A stretch of 64,000 nt of DNA from NCBI GenBank assembly GCA_963932465.1, contig OZ010791.1, positions 620,999,800 to 621,063,799 on the forward strand, in the 5' to 3' direction. Positions 1 through 11,773 of the stretch are shown here, piece after piece. The first letter of the stretch is position 1, and every line of letters begins with the position of its first letter. Made by a program: the position numbers and the translations under genes. The DNA is from Maratus speciosus (lineage: Eukaryota; Arthropoda; Arachnida; Araneae; Salticidae). The notes beneath the pieces are model-generated. The model did not search any database. It saw only the letters and a list, made by a program, of their open reading frames with translations, and was not told the DNA's origin.

Positions 1-965
1 ATGTGACATAATGTGCTACACATGCAGGATATAGAGATGAAACAGGCTCAATTTTTACATCAGTCTTTGGGCTTAGGCGAGCTTGAGTTCAATCTGTCAG
101 TCATTCAAAATTTTATTTATTCATGTATAAAGAAACAGAACTTTTCCCCCTTAAAAATTATGTATTCCATTTCAAATCATTTTAATGCTATTTTGAATAG
201 AATGAAGGAGAAACAGAAATCATGTTTTTCTATTCTAATGATATTTGCAAATTTATGTCTGGCATTGATGGCACCGACATGTTGATATGGCACCACTCAA
301 GAGAGCGAAGAATGAATTTGCTTTCAGTTAGATTTTCTTTTGTGACAGTAGGATATTTTTTAATTGGATTGTTTATTTTTTTTATTTAGATATCCAACCT
401 GGAAAAAAAATGTTCTTTTATTTTTAGTCACCGAGCATCAGCTCCAGGTTTTGTTTGTTTGAGGTTTTTAGGCTTCTATTGTGTACGAGTATGAAAATAA
501 CGTTAGTGATTTTTCTATTTATTTTTCATCATGAGCGCTGTTCATGCTAAGGCTCTGAACTGCACATTTATGAAATAACTTTCCTTTATAAGTAGATATA
601 AATGCCATGTATTGTTTATTATTCTGATAGAAAGCAATTAAGCAGTGTTTCGCATTTTTCGATAAAAGCATTGAATCTTTCTATTTTTGTGTTAACACTA
701 TTTCTGAACCATAATCCTTGCCTTATTTAATTGCAGAATTCTGCAATTAATTAACATTAAAATTAGGCAAAGATTTCTATTCGGAAGGAGTGATAAACTA
801 AAAAATGGTATAGACATTTTTATTTTGCTAAAAAATAAAAGATAATGCTCTAAATTTGGCAAATAATGTATGAAATATAAATATGTGGATTGGAGTGACG
901 GCAGGGGCACTCTATGGTTTTAGTACTGCATAATATTAGGGGTCCAGTACTTCTTTTGTTAGAAA
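1..965. other. AT-rich stretch without a recognised gene
   Basis: Short open frames occur on both strands but none shows a recognisable domain or plausible splice context. The right part may belong to the Penelope-like remnant that follows on the minus strand. Confidence 0.4.
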
Positions 966-1163
966 TTAAGCCCTATTTCTCATACCAATGTAAAATATTA
1001 ATTCCCCATTATTAAGCTGTAGTGCAATCTCATAAACACCGGAAAGGAAAGAGGTAGGAATGGGATCTTGTTTTTTGCTCACTGCAGTCAAATATTTTTT
1101 AGTAGGGGAGACAATAAATTGAACATTAAATCTATTTAAAATTCTTCTTGATCTTTCATACAT
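966..1163 (-). pseudogene. Penelope-like retroelement fragment (GIY-YIG endonuclease part)
   Basis: A 65-residue minus-strand frame carries KKQDPIP, then SGVYEI and, about 12 residues on, FYIGMRNR. This is the spacing of the GIY-YIG nuclease core that follows the reverse transcriptase in Penelope-like elements (GVYxI ... YIGxTxR). The second motif reads YIGMRNR rather than the usual YIGxTxR, and the frame stops soon after, so the copy is truncated. The upstream reverse transcriptase was not recognised. The family call rests on these two short motifs and their spacing; other GIY-YIG proteins are possible. Confidence 0.5.
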
Positions 1164-1406
1164 AATAGGCCATAACTTCAGCCATTAGAAAAATTATCTA
1201 TGTTCCTGTTACGCATGTACACTTATTAGCATCATATGTTTATTTTAATATAACTTTTTAAGTACAACCATTAACATGGAATTTGTTTACAAGCTAAAAT
1301 GTTTAATTAATTTAGTGTGAAATTAGGTTTTATATTTATGCATCTGAAATTCATATTTAAAAGAAAAAGTTGGCATAAGTTATAATCATTACATAAATGA
1401 AAGGTA

Positions 1407-1514
1407 CAGTCAGGCCTCTATTTAACAAAGTCATTAAGAGAATGCACTTTGCGATTTGAAGGTTATTTTACAAAGAGATTTGTAAAATAGTCTTAGCAAA
1501 ATAGAGGCCAACTG
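1407..1514. mobile_element. Short pogo/Tigger-type MITE with TA target duplication
   Basis: A 108-bp unit begins CAGTCAGGCCTCTATTT and ends with its near inverse AAATAGAGGCCAACTG. It is flanked on both sides by TA (1405-1406 and 1515-1516). Terminal CAGT and TA duplication are typical of IS630-Tc1-mariner/pogo derivatives. It has no coding capacity. Confidence 0.75.
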
Positions 1515-2365
1515 TACTTATTTATTCCTAAGTTAGAGATTATCACTAAATGAATGTAATAAATATATGCTTGTAAATATAAAATTATATACATAATTTT
1601 AACAAATATTATTTTTAAATTCTTAAAATTATGTTCCTTTGCATTATTAACACCAATAACAAACTTGGTCAGCTTAACAGTACATCATACGAATCTTGAG
1701 ATATTAGGGATGCATTTCTTTAGCACGGTTAAAGAACATTTATAAGTAAATTTTAAATTACACATTTTAAGAGGTAACTTGTAAACAAACTTAATGGAAA
1801 TACTTCTTTTTCTCATTTGTACCTTCTCTCTTATTCATTAAAAGTACAAAAACTTTGTTGAAAGCAGAGGTAATATAGCGAAAAAGCTCATACTTAATGC
1901 TGAAAGTTGTTGTAATATATATATATTTGTTAAAATATACTTAATTCAACACAGGTAAGACACTGAGTTTTGATTTTATATGGGGACCCAACTTTATACA
2001 GAATAGCTACAAGAGAAATATTTATATTTAATTAAATGTAAATATATACATACATATAATTTGTAAAAACCTTTATTAATTCTTTAAAAGCAAATTTTTT
2101 TTTTTTTAATACACATACTAAATTAACATTACATAATCCTGGCAAAAACAAGTAATGCTAAATATATATATATAAGTATACCAACAAAAAATATACCTTC
2201 CAGCCCCAATTAAAATGATTAGGCATGGAAGTCCAGTAATTGTTTCCAGATTTTAAATTTGTTTTTCAGATTCAATTTGAACAATATATTGCTCCACAAT
2301 GTTCCTTATAAATGGCTACTAAAAATAAAAAACTGTGGGAAAAATCAAGTAATAAAATAAATATA
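1515..2365. other. AT-rich stretch, nothing recognised
   Basis: Only AT-rich simple sequence is visible. The motif GAAAAATCAAGTAATAAA near 2338 recurs near 4013 on the other side of the next element, so a short duplication brackets it. Confidence 0.4.
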
Positions 2366-3963
2366 AGGTTAGTTGGGGCAACTGGGCCATGATTTTACAA
2401 TGTGACTCTGGAGCTTCTGGCAATTCAGCTTCAAAAAGGTAATGTTCATTTGAATTAAAGTCTGAACTTCTATAAATGTGTTCAGTTAGATTCCCTCTAT
2501 CAGACAGAAATGCTCAAAATTACATTTTAATATATAAAAATATGCATATTTCATCTTTCTTTCCTCATGGGTCCAGTTGCCCCATAAAAATGGGGTAAGT
2601 GGGCATAAGACCCTCCCTGTATATCAGGAGGGTCTATGTTCCACACACGTTTATTTTTTTTTCATATGTGATATCAGGTCCTGTTTGAAAAAGTGTAAAT
2701 AACTTAAAAAAAATTAAACCAGGCAGATCATGTAAATTATATGTGAATAAAGAGCGTTGTAAGAGAAACCTTGCTGTCAATGTGTCTAAAAAAAAAGCAC
2801 TAAAAGTGAAAATATTAAATTTATTTATACCAAAAACATAAAAATTAAGTAAGTACTTATGTACTTTAGTATAGGTAATAAGTATAAAAGTCACATGGAT
2901 ATTTTAAGGAAAAAATACATGGTAAATCTGTGAACAAACGGCTGTATAAGTACTTAAGTACTTTATCTGTATCCAGGGCTATATAGAAAAAATTTTATTG
3001 TTCCTACCAGAACCCTTAATGAGTTACTTTCATGATCATTTTATTTAACATATTCTAAAGAAAGGTACGATGAAGATATTATTTTCAAAATAGTGGTAGG
3101 AACAATAAAAGTTTCCCTATAGAATACGATCCCTGTATATCGTACAATTTCAAAGTTTGCATATCTCGCTTTCAGGGGCAAGGTACTTGCATTTGTAAAA
3201 TGTTGAAATAAGTTAATGACACCAGTATTTACAAGAGAATCTATTTGAAAACAAGTAAAAGTATATTTTCGCATACTTAATAAAGGTGAAATTTTCATTA
3301 TAAAATTCCAATGGTAATGTGGCAATTAGGAATTAAAATTATGTGATGTAATAATGGCATCAACGCCTCTCAAGGGGTCAAAAAATTTGGTTTGATACCA
3401 CCCAATATGCATTTTTAAACTTTTATTACATAATTTTAATATGGTATTTTATAATTTTCTTTATTATGAGCAAAAAACAATGGAGAAATTTACTTCCCGT
3501 AGCAAGAGAAACTAAAAAAAAAAAATTATAACTATTGGGGTAACTGGATCTAGCATGGTCCAGTTACCCCGGATACATGTCCCAGTTACCCCATTCTTGA
3601 AACATTTATGGGGTAACTGGCATACCGGGCTTACATTTGAAACATGAAGTAAATATGTATATATACCTAATAATATTAATGTAGTTATGTATCTAATCTT
3701 AAAAAAAAAAGATTGTTTAATAAAAGTACTTACAGTATTTTAATAAAAAGCCGAGGAAGTTCAACCATATTGATGCTGTTTTCATAAAAAGAAACGCAAA
3801 TTTTTGATAACCTATCACAGCAAAGTGAGAGTTACGACTGAGTTGACACGCGTTGTTTCAGGAAGTAGAGATTAAGGTGCATTGTTCACAAAAGCTAAAA
3901 CTTAAGAAACGTCAACAGTTTTTTTTTTTAAATAGCTATGGTCCAGTTACCCCCAACTAACCT
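2366..3963. mobile_element. Pogo/Tigger-like TIR element (non-autonomous)
   Basis: Inverted ends are AGGTTAGTTGGGGCAACTGG (left) and, read inward from the right, AGGTTAGTTGGGGGTAACTGG-like. TA flanks both ends (2364-2365, 3964-3965). Inside, the motif GGGGTAACTGG or its inverse recurs near 2572-2600, 3536, 3560, 3586 and 3609, forming subterminal and internal repeats. No transposase frame survives. The end sequence and TA target resemble the other pogo-like elements in this window (29742-31039 and the one ending at 40436). Confidence 0.7.
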
Positions 3964-4192
3964 TAATTCTTATTATGTTATTTCAAGTCATTCAAACATT
4001 ACTTGGTGGAAAAAATCAAGTAATAAAAATAAGTATAATTTAATTTTTTATTGTGTTATTTCAAGTCATTCAAACTAAGATGAGTTTTGGTACTTTTGCA
4101 TTAACTGCATATTAATTAACTTGCTCTTTATTATCAACAAATACTTTTTGCTATGAGTGAAAAATGTTTAGCAATTATCGTGAGTACCAGAT

Positions 4193-4690
4193 CCCTGCCC
4201 AAAAGGGCGTTCGTAATTATATAAATATGTAGCGCTTATAGTCGTCGTTTAGTCTGTCTGTCCGCATATAACAGAGCAAAAACTACTCAACCGAATGGTC
4301 TGAAATTTTAAATATATAATTGTTGCAAAATTTTGTTGAGTCATTTCAAATTTTATGAAAATCGGATGTACAGTTTAATTACAGGAACAGTCAAAAGTTT
4401 TCCGTTACATTACGGCCAATGGGAAAGAAATTTTTGCAAGTGCATTTTAATGATATTACAGCCTTCCGAATGGTCAGAAATTTTAAACATATAATTGTTG
4501 CAAAATTTTGTCGCGTCATTTCAAATTTTATGGAAATCGGATGTACAGTTTAATGACAGGGACAGTCAAAAGTTTTCCGTTACATTACGGCCAATGGGAA
4601 AAAAATATTTCAAGTGCATTTTAATGATGTTACAGCCTTTCAAACAGAATGAAATGGATACGCACTTATGAAGTGCACTAAAATATACAT
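4193..4690. repeat. Tandem duplication of a dispersed repeat unit of about 176 bp
   Basis: The block starting CCGAATGGTCTGAAATTTTA near 4291 is repeated near 4467, each copy running on to a GTCAAAAGTTTTCCGTTACA motif. That motif also occurs at 16060-16080 and, inverted, near 62125. The segment is therefore a copy of the repeat family described at 15885-18390 and 60840-62320. Confidence 0.65.
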
Positions 4691-5386
4691 TCAATACAAT
4701 ATGCGGTGCAAAAAATATTTATAAAACTAATTATAGTACGAACACACCTTATTTGCCACGTTTGACGAGCAATTTCCAACTTGTTTAATCTTGGGAGAAA
4801 CTCTGATAATGAAAATAGGGTATTTACACATTATCGGTGCCAGGAAGATAGATTATCAAAAATGGTTGCCAACCAGCAATTGCGTTTATCGTTGCCAATC
4901 ACCAATTGTGTGCAAAATGGTAAAATGTACATTTAAAAAGTACATAACATCATTAAAAATGGTGAACAAGATAAAAGAAAACTAAAATAATATAAAACAG
5001 TAATTTAGTATACAATTAGTAAATAAATAAATGATGGTAGTAGTTTCCAGAAAATTATTATGCCCACCAGAATAATAAATATAATGTATTAATGAATATA
5101 ATAAATCTATATCATAGATAAATACTTCTGTCATTGCCTTTAATATGGCACCTATAAAATATCAACTATGCAGTTATAATGAAGAAGGTACTAACAGAAA
5201 AAAAAAAAGAGGGAGCAGTAATTAATTTTTCAGTGCTATTGTTAGTACACTGAATCGGGCCAGGCATGCACAATACATAAGTATCTAAAATAGCATTTGA
5301 TTTTCATTTTGCAATGAATATAACTAGAATATTCAAGATTTTTTTGCCTTACATACTTTCTAACAATTGAAATAAATATTCAAATA
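4691..5386. other. AT-rich stretch, nothing recognised
   Basis: A 64-residue open frame at 4791-4985 has no recognisable domain and no supporting context. I see no exon, RNA gene or element boundary here. Confidence 0.4.
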
Positions 5387-5480
5387 CAGAGGTGTGAAAA
5401 TTATTAGAATAATTGTGAAATTTACAATAAAATCTTATTCTATTTAAAAATAACACATTACTTAAAAAATATCGATGCAT

Positions 5481-5729
5481 TTAATATTTAGTGTGCATCC
5501 CCTTGTTTTTTATTAAAGATTCCATACATCTTGGCATACTTTGTATGAGTTTTTGGCAATTAATTTGTATTTCGTTGTCATGGTGCCAAATTTGGATGAG
5601 TCTTTCTATCAGGCCATTCTTGTTTGTGATATTGCATTGTTTTAATTTTTTCATTACAATGGCCGAAAAATTCTCTATGGGGTTCATATCTGGACTGTTT
5701 CCAGACCATGGAAGTGTTTTCTTTAATTA
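5481..5729 (-). pseudogene. Tc1-type transposase C-terminal fragment, left arm
   Basis: The minus-strand frame reads LPWSGNSPDMNPIENF, then an alpha-helical tail with LIERLIQIW and the terminal KNKGMHTKY. In Tc1 transposases the NPIEN block holds the last acidic residue of the DD34E triad. The N-terminal helix-turn-helix and the first two aspartates are missing because the element turns into its mirror image at about 5730. Codons just before the motif continue to the fold-back centre. It cannot encode an active enzyme. Confidence 0.85.
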
Positions 5730-5739
5730 AAAATTAAAG

Positions 5740-5902
5740 AAATGCAACATCACAAACAAAAATGGTCTGATAGAAAGACTCATCCAAATTTGGCATCATG
5801 TCAACGAAATACAAATTAATTGCCAAAAACAAAAACTCATACAAAGTATGTCAAGACGTATCAAATCTTTAATAAAAAACAAGGGGATGCACACTAAATA
5901 TT
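5740..5902 (+). pseudogene. Tc1-type transposase C-terminal fragment, right arm
   Basis: This is the mirror copy of the 5481-5729 fragment. The plus strand reads CNITNKNGLIERLIQIWHH, then a short insertion, and ends KNKGMHTKY followed by TAA near 5900-5902. It lacks the NPIEN block seen in the left arm, so the two arms differ in how much of the 3' end they retain. Confidence 0.8.
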
Positions 5903-5998
5903 AAATGTATCAATATTTTTTAAATAATGATTATTTTTTTAATATAACAAGATTTTAATGTAAATTTCACAATTATTCTAATAATTTTCACACCTCTG

Positions 5999-8431
5999 TA
6001 TTTTTTCATCCAAACAAAATTCAAACTTTATCAAAAAATAAAAAAAAGTTTAACAGATATATATAATCAAACTTTGAAATCATCAGGATCAAAAAGGTTG
6101 TCACAAATCATAAAATCTTAACAATTTATCTGCTGACTAACAATGACATGCATCTAATATGAAAGAACCTGAATTTTTATATAGTACATAAAAATTAAAT
6201 AGCTCAGCAAAATAATATTAAATTCAATAGGAACAATATTTAACTTTGTTTGATTTACACATGAATAAGTTAAAATAAGTAACACATTCAGAATAATTTA
6301 AAAACAAGAAAATAAATGCTACATTATTTCAAAATCCATAATTATGAGGGGGAAAAAGTAATTGCAAATTAAACTTATGATTAAGAAAATTATTATTCAT
6401 CAAATAAAATTTCAACATACTTTATAATTAATTATTTTTGTTTTGGAAATGAATCATAAGATAGAATAACTTACTATAAAGCATTTTAAACAATTTTTAT
6501 ATGCAGATGCGAAGAATATACCATTATTAATTTATTCTGAAATCTACAGCATATTTACAGAATAAAATTTTAGATACAAAAAGGTGTTGTATAAAGTTTA
6601 AAAGAATCAAAATTCAAAATTTAAGAATATCCCCCCCCCCCCCCCCGAAAACAAACCCCTCTTAAGAATGACCAGAAAAGAAAAGTAGTACAGCAATATA
6701 AGATACTTATCAGTTATCTCTAGGCAGACTTTCTACTCAATTTTTTGGCAACAAGAGAATCACAAATATTTATAAAACACTTCAAATTTCCTATTTGACT
6801 ATCATTAATTGACACGTGAATCACATAATTTTAGATGGAATTCATTCATGATAAGCAGAACTATAAATATCCTTCTTTTCCTTATCTATGGAGAGCTGCA
6901 AAAAGCATGGAAATTTTCAGAAATAAATGAGAAATTTTGGAAACACAAAACTTTGAAGGAAATAAACTATTCAACTTATTCTTGTGTTTATTTTAAGAGC
7001 ACTAAATGTTTTTTAACAAATACAATTTTATTAAACACTTGATTTTTCTCAAAATAAAATGAAATTTCTTGCTTTTCAAAGATAAAAGAAAAACTAGTAA
7101 ATAAATGTAAAAAATTCACAATTTCAGGATGCAGAAAATATATAACAGTTGTTCTACATAGTATTTATCAAAAGTCAAAAGCAATTTCTTTTCAAAACAC
7201 ATAAGAAAGAATAAAATTTTACAGGTTAAATGTGCAATCTGACAAAAATATGTATTTTTATATAAATAAAAATAATTTTGTGCAGTTCAAAACAATGAAT
7301 TTATTTCAAAATTTCCCTTTTTTGGTAACTTACAAAATTCCCATCCCCCCCCCCCCAAAAAAAAAAATCACTCAGTTTTTATTACCCTCCTAACCTTTAC
7401 AATTTTATGTGTAGGTGAAAGGTGACATGTTAGCATCCCCTTTTCTATATAGCGAACTATGGATGCAGATGTTAGATGCTTCCTTGTTAAATAGCCAAAG
7501 TATATCCATGTTATGTGCAATAATACACAACAAATGTGAAAAAGCTTATTAATTTCTATGAAAAATATAGCTTATTTAAAACATTTGTATGATAGTCTTC
7601 TGGCAAAATTGTTCAACTGGGTAATAAATATTTGTTATGTACTTTTATTTCACTTCATGATTTACTTTTCCATACCTAATAATATCTAATGAAGCTTTGG
7701 GTTATTAATAATATTTATGAATCCATTACTTTTTTTTTCTTCTTTTTTTTTGGGGGGGGGGGGTGGAAAGGGGTGTCATATATATCAACATTGATAAAAT
7801 GCTCACAATTATATATTTATAAAAAAAAAATTAATTTTAGGGCACTAAATGAAAATCTCATCAAGCACATCTACTTTATCATTAAGAAAATCTGGCCAAA
7901 GATATCTGATGAGTACTAATTTACTGAAAAATCACATAATATATCCGCAAATATTTATGTAATTTGTAATAGTACATAAGAGTTTATTAATAGCTTTGTG
8001 TTTCCTTAATCAGCAATTAATAAAATCTGTAAGTAAAAAATAAATTATCCCCCTCTAGTAAAAAGACTATTACTAAATATTTAAAAAATAAATAACAATG
8101 GAATATTACAGGTAAGTTCTGTAAAATAAAAAAAAGGGAAAGAAATCTAAGCTCCAAAACAAGAGTGAAAAAAATTCACCAATCAATAAATTATTCTATA
8201 AAAAAGCATCTACAGGATGGCCATAATTAAAGTATAGTGTTTAGAATTCAATTATAAAGAATGCACTGGTGCAAGCACAACGTCATTTTGTATACATACG
8301 ATTTAGACTGTGGGGAATCAGAAACTAAAAATAGTTTACATTTTCGACAGTAGGAGTTTTAACATAATCCACATTTACATAGCTTTTTTACAAGTGGCAA
8401 ATTGTAAATGTTTAATAAAATAAAATCTATG
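5999..8431. other. AT-rich intergenic or intronic stretch with C/G homopolymers
   Basis: No domain, splice-compatible exon or element boundary was recognised. Notable sequence is a run of 16 C at 6631-6646, 12 C at 7345-7356 and a T-run followed by 12 G at 7752-7763. Open frames at 6809-7042 and 7689-7919 are low-complexity. Confidence 0.4.
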
Positions 8432-8493
8432 TTAACACTTTGCCGACCGGCCGTCAATTAATCGATGTTTGCTTCGCAGCGCTTACCGACCGG

Positions 8494-9586
8494 CAGGGTT
8501 GACACGGTTTAAACCAAGTGGTTTTAATCATGGTTTAAACCAATTGGTTTTTTTTTGTCAAAAAAACCATTTGGTTTTTTTAGAAAAAATCTAATATAAA
8601 ATTTTCTCTTTTTTGTAATTTAATTGTTTTAAATTATTGATAGAAGTCATTTCTACTTTTAACACTTCATCTCAGCAGTCAACATGTGACATAATGAGCC
8701 TAGGTCATGTTTTTATGCATGTAGAAAGAAAATTAGCATGTGCTGATGAACATATCTGGTACCCTAAAGATTTTTCTTAAAACATGTGAAATTAGAATAG
8801 ATAAAATAAATAAATAATATTGAATATTTAGCATAAGATATTTTCATTTATAAAATGCAGATTATTTACAGCAGTTAATAACAAAATACAATGATCTTTA
8901 AGATTTTGGTTAAGTTGTAAAAGAAAATTTTCTGGATTGGGATTGGGGAAGATTATCCTTAAAGAATTTAAAAGAGTAACTTAAGATATCAAATTGAATA
9001 CAGCTTGCAAAAATTTTGTGCTAGTTATAGCATTTCAAGAATACCAATCAATCTTTTCTGTTAATTGCTGAATCTAATGGCCAAATATGTTGACTTGGAC
9101 ACTTGGAGTTATCACTCAGATAGCAAAATAACCAGAAGTATTTGGATATTTAAAAAAAAATAATAATAATAATAACAACCACAGAATAATATATTATATT
9201 AATGAAACTGCATCAAATGTTTATTGATTGATTGTTATATTATTAATCAAACGAATCTTCATATGATTTTCAAGGTATCAATGCTTCACTGTGTAGAGCA
9301 GTTGACTTTGAACATAAAACATAGCTGTTACTAATAATATTTAAATTAGAAATGATTTCAATTTTCTTTATAATTGACTGTAATTATTTAATTTAAATAT
9401 TTTTAAAAGTTATATTACTTGTATAATATCCAAAAATGTTTATTTTATCAACAGATATGCATCTGTATGCAATAGGAAATTATATTTTAAAAAAAAACCC
9501 GGTTTAAACCAAAAAAACCTGGTTTAAATCAAATAAACCGGTTTTTTTGGTTTTTTACAAAAAAACCCGGGTTTTTTCCAACCCTG
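8494..9586. mobile_element. Non-autonomous hAT element inserted in the piggyBac left end
   Basis: The unit begins CAGGGTTGACACGG and ends CCAACCCTG. Flanking 8-mers are CCGACCGG (8486-8493) and CCAACCAG (9587-9594). They differ only at two positions, both G-to-A within CpG sites, so they read as a decayed 8-bp target duplication. Both ends are rich in GGTTTAAACC and AAAAAACC repeats. The same family occurs inverted at 49487-51470. No transposase frame is present. Confidence 0.88.
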
Positions 9587-9767
9587 CCAACCAGCCGTCG
9601 ATTATTTGACGTTTGCTTCCCAGCACTTACCGACCGGTCGTCGATTAATCGACTTTTGATCTTTCTGTTAGATTTGGTTAGGTTAGATTGACAAGTAGCA
9701 AGCAGCAAGCATTTCGCATTCTTTATTCAGATAATCGGTGCTTTTTTATAAGCTTTAGCCCTTAGAA

Positions 9768-11453
9768 ATGAATGGAAAGGATAGTCTCGGCGAGTTTTAT
9801 CTCGACGACCTGTCAGATTGTCTTGACTGCCGTTCAGCAAGTAGTACTGATGACGAAAGTGATAGCAGTAGTATAGCCATTCGAAAGCAACGTCCTGTAC
9901 CACTAATATACAGTGATTCAGAAGACGGGGACATGAATAATAATGTTGAAGACAACAATGATACATGGTCAACGAACGACAAGAGTATAATTTTGGAACC
10001 TTTCGAAGGCAGCTCTGGCGTAAAAATTATGCCAAGTTCTTCCGAAAGCGTAATGGATATTGTGAATTTATTCATTGGAAGTGACCTGATTGAGCACTTC
10101 GTGAGGGAGTGTCTAATAGATATCATTATCAAATTGTGGAAAAATATAGAATTACATCAAAAACGAAAAAATGGAAAGACGTCACGGTGACTGAAATGAA
10201 GAAATTTTTGGGCCTGATCATTCTCATGGGACAAGTAAAGAAGGACATTCTCTACGATTATTGGTCTACAGACCCATCTATAGAATCGCCGTTCTTTTCG
10301 AAGGTTATGAGCAGGAACAGATTTTTACAAATAATGCAAAGCTGGTATTTTTGTAATAATAATGATATTTCTCCCAATTCGCATAGGCTGGTGAAGGTCC
10401 AGCCTGTCATTGATTATTTCAAGGAAAAATTTAACAACGTATATAAACCAGATCAACAATTGTCTCTAGATGAATGTTTAATTCCATGGAGAGGTAGACT
10501 GTCAATCAAAATATATAATCCGGCAACAATTACAAAATATGGAATACTGGTTATAGTGCTGTCTGAAGCTTGTACAGGATATGTATCCAACTTTTGTGTG
10601 TATGCCGCTGATGGAAAAAAAATTAGAAGAGACGGTATTATCGGTCATTGGACCGTATAAGAACATGTGGCATCATATATATCAAGATAATTATTATAAT
10701 AGTGTCAACATAGCTAAAAAATTTTTAAAAAATAAATTGCGAGTGTGCGGGACGATTCGAAAGAACAGAGGTCTTCCTCAAATACTTCAAACGGTCAAGC
10801 TTTCAAGAGGCCAACATCAATTTCTTAGAAATGGCCATATTTTATTACAAGTATGGAATAATGGCAAAAGGAATGTAAACATGATATCGACAATACATTC
10901 TGCACAAATGGCGGAATCTAGAAACAGAAGCAGGACATCAGATTGCCCCATACAGAAACCTATTTCAATAATAGATTATAATAAATATATGAAGGGCGTA
11001 GATCGCGCAGATCAATATCTGTCCTATTACTCCCTTTTTAGGAAAACAAAAAAATGGACGAAACGTGTCGTAATGTTCTTCATCAATTGTGCACTTTTTA
11101 ACTCCTTTAAAGTATATACAACTCTGAACGGACAGAAGATTACATATAAAAATTTTCTGCACAAAGCGGCACTTTCATTGATAGAAAACAGCAAAACTGA
11201 AGAACAAGGTAAGGATCTACCTAATTCCGAACCCACAAGAACCACATCCCGATTTGATCATCCCAGAAGACTGGCAAATTTCTGAAAGCATAAACTAGTA
11301 AATATAGTGACCAGCGGTCAATGTAAAAACCCCCTACGACAATGCAGAGTTTGTGCAAGTAAAAAAAAACTAAGCAGAACAGGTTTTGCTTGTAAATACA
11401 GCAACGTCCCATAACAAAGGTGACTGTTTCGAGCGCTATCATAGTTTAAAAAA
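9768..11453 (+). pseudogene. piggyBac transposase (DDE_Tnp_1_7 type), frameshifted
   Basis: The transposase would excise and insert the element at TTAA. The start at 9768 opens an acidic N-terminus (ESDSSS-like, DSEDGD), as usual for piggyBac. The product is split. Frame one runs to about 10110, where two extra bases shift it. Frame two covers 10109-10660 with LSLDECLIPWRGR (first catalytic Asp). A shift in the A-run near 10615-10623 leads to frame three with IYQDNYYNS (second Asp) and MKGVDRADQYLSYY (third Asp). A TGA at 11283-11285 precedes the in-frame cysteine-rich tail CRVCASKK ... GFACKYSNVP. A last shift leads to NKGDCFERYH, completing the zinc-binding C-terminus. All three catalytic aspartates and the Cys-rich tail are recognisable, so this is a recent but dead copy. 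Confidence 0.92.
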
Positions 11454-11773
11454 ATATTAAACAAATTCTTTTTTCGACAAATATTGTTATATGGATTATG
11501 ATATATTTTATGTAAATAATAAATTGAAAACGATTGTAATAGATAAAATAAATATTGTTTAACACTAATATGATTAAAGTAAAAGATTTTATTAAATTTC
11601 GTTACCCTAGAATAACACGAAGCGTACAATTTTACCAGAGTTTAAGAAAAGCACATATATTCCCGCACGTCAGTCTAGGCCGAAACCAAGCCGGTGTCTT
11701 GGACGATCTGCGGCTGACCGGGCGGTGAAAGGGCATAGTATGTTCGAACTGCTATCGGTCGGTAAAGTGTTAA

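Larger units (their letters stand above)
5387..5998. mobile_element. Fold-back Tc1-type element made of two inverted transposase 3' ends
   Basis: The element begins CAGAGGTGTGAAAATTATTA and ends with the inverse, flanked by TA (5385-5386, 5999-6000). The two arms are each about 270-300 bp and nearly mirror images. Both arms encode the C-terminal part of a Tc1-type transposase reading towards the outer ends: a minus-strand frame at 5481-5729 and a plus-strand frame at about 5740-5902. The minus frame contains SGNSPDMNPIENF (the region of the last catalytic acidic residue, DDE family) and ends KNKGMHTKY, typical of Tc1 C-termini. The upstream catalytic core is absent, so it is non-autonomous. 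Confidence 0.85.
8436..11769 (+). mobile_element. piggyBac-type transposon, nearly full length, disabled
   Basis: Left end CACTTTGCCGACCG and right end CGGTCGGTAAAGTG form the terminal inverted repeats. Both are flanked by the diagnostic TTAA target (8432-8435 and 11770-11773). A transposase pseudogene fills 9768-11453. The left subterminal region holds two related blocks containing GTTTGCTTC and TTACCGACCGG (8447-8493 and 9598-9655), separated by a later hAT insertion at 8494-9586. Length without that insertion is about 2.2 kb, normal for piggyBac. Confidence 0.93.

Noticed and set aside
9727..10132. Antisense open frames across the piggyBac transposase
   Set aside because: They are shadows of the sense coding sequence, which has clear catalytic motifs.
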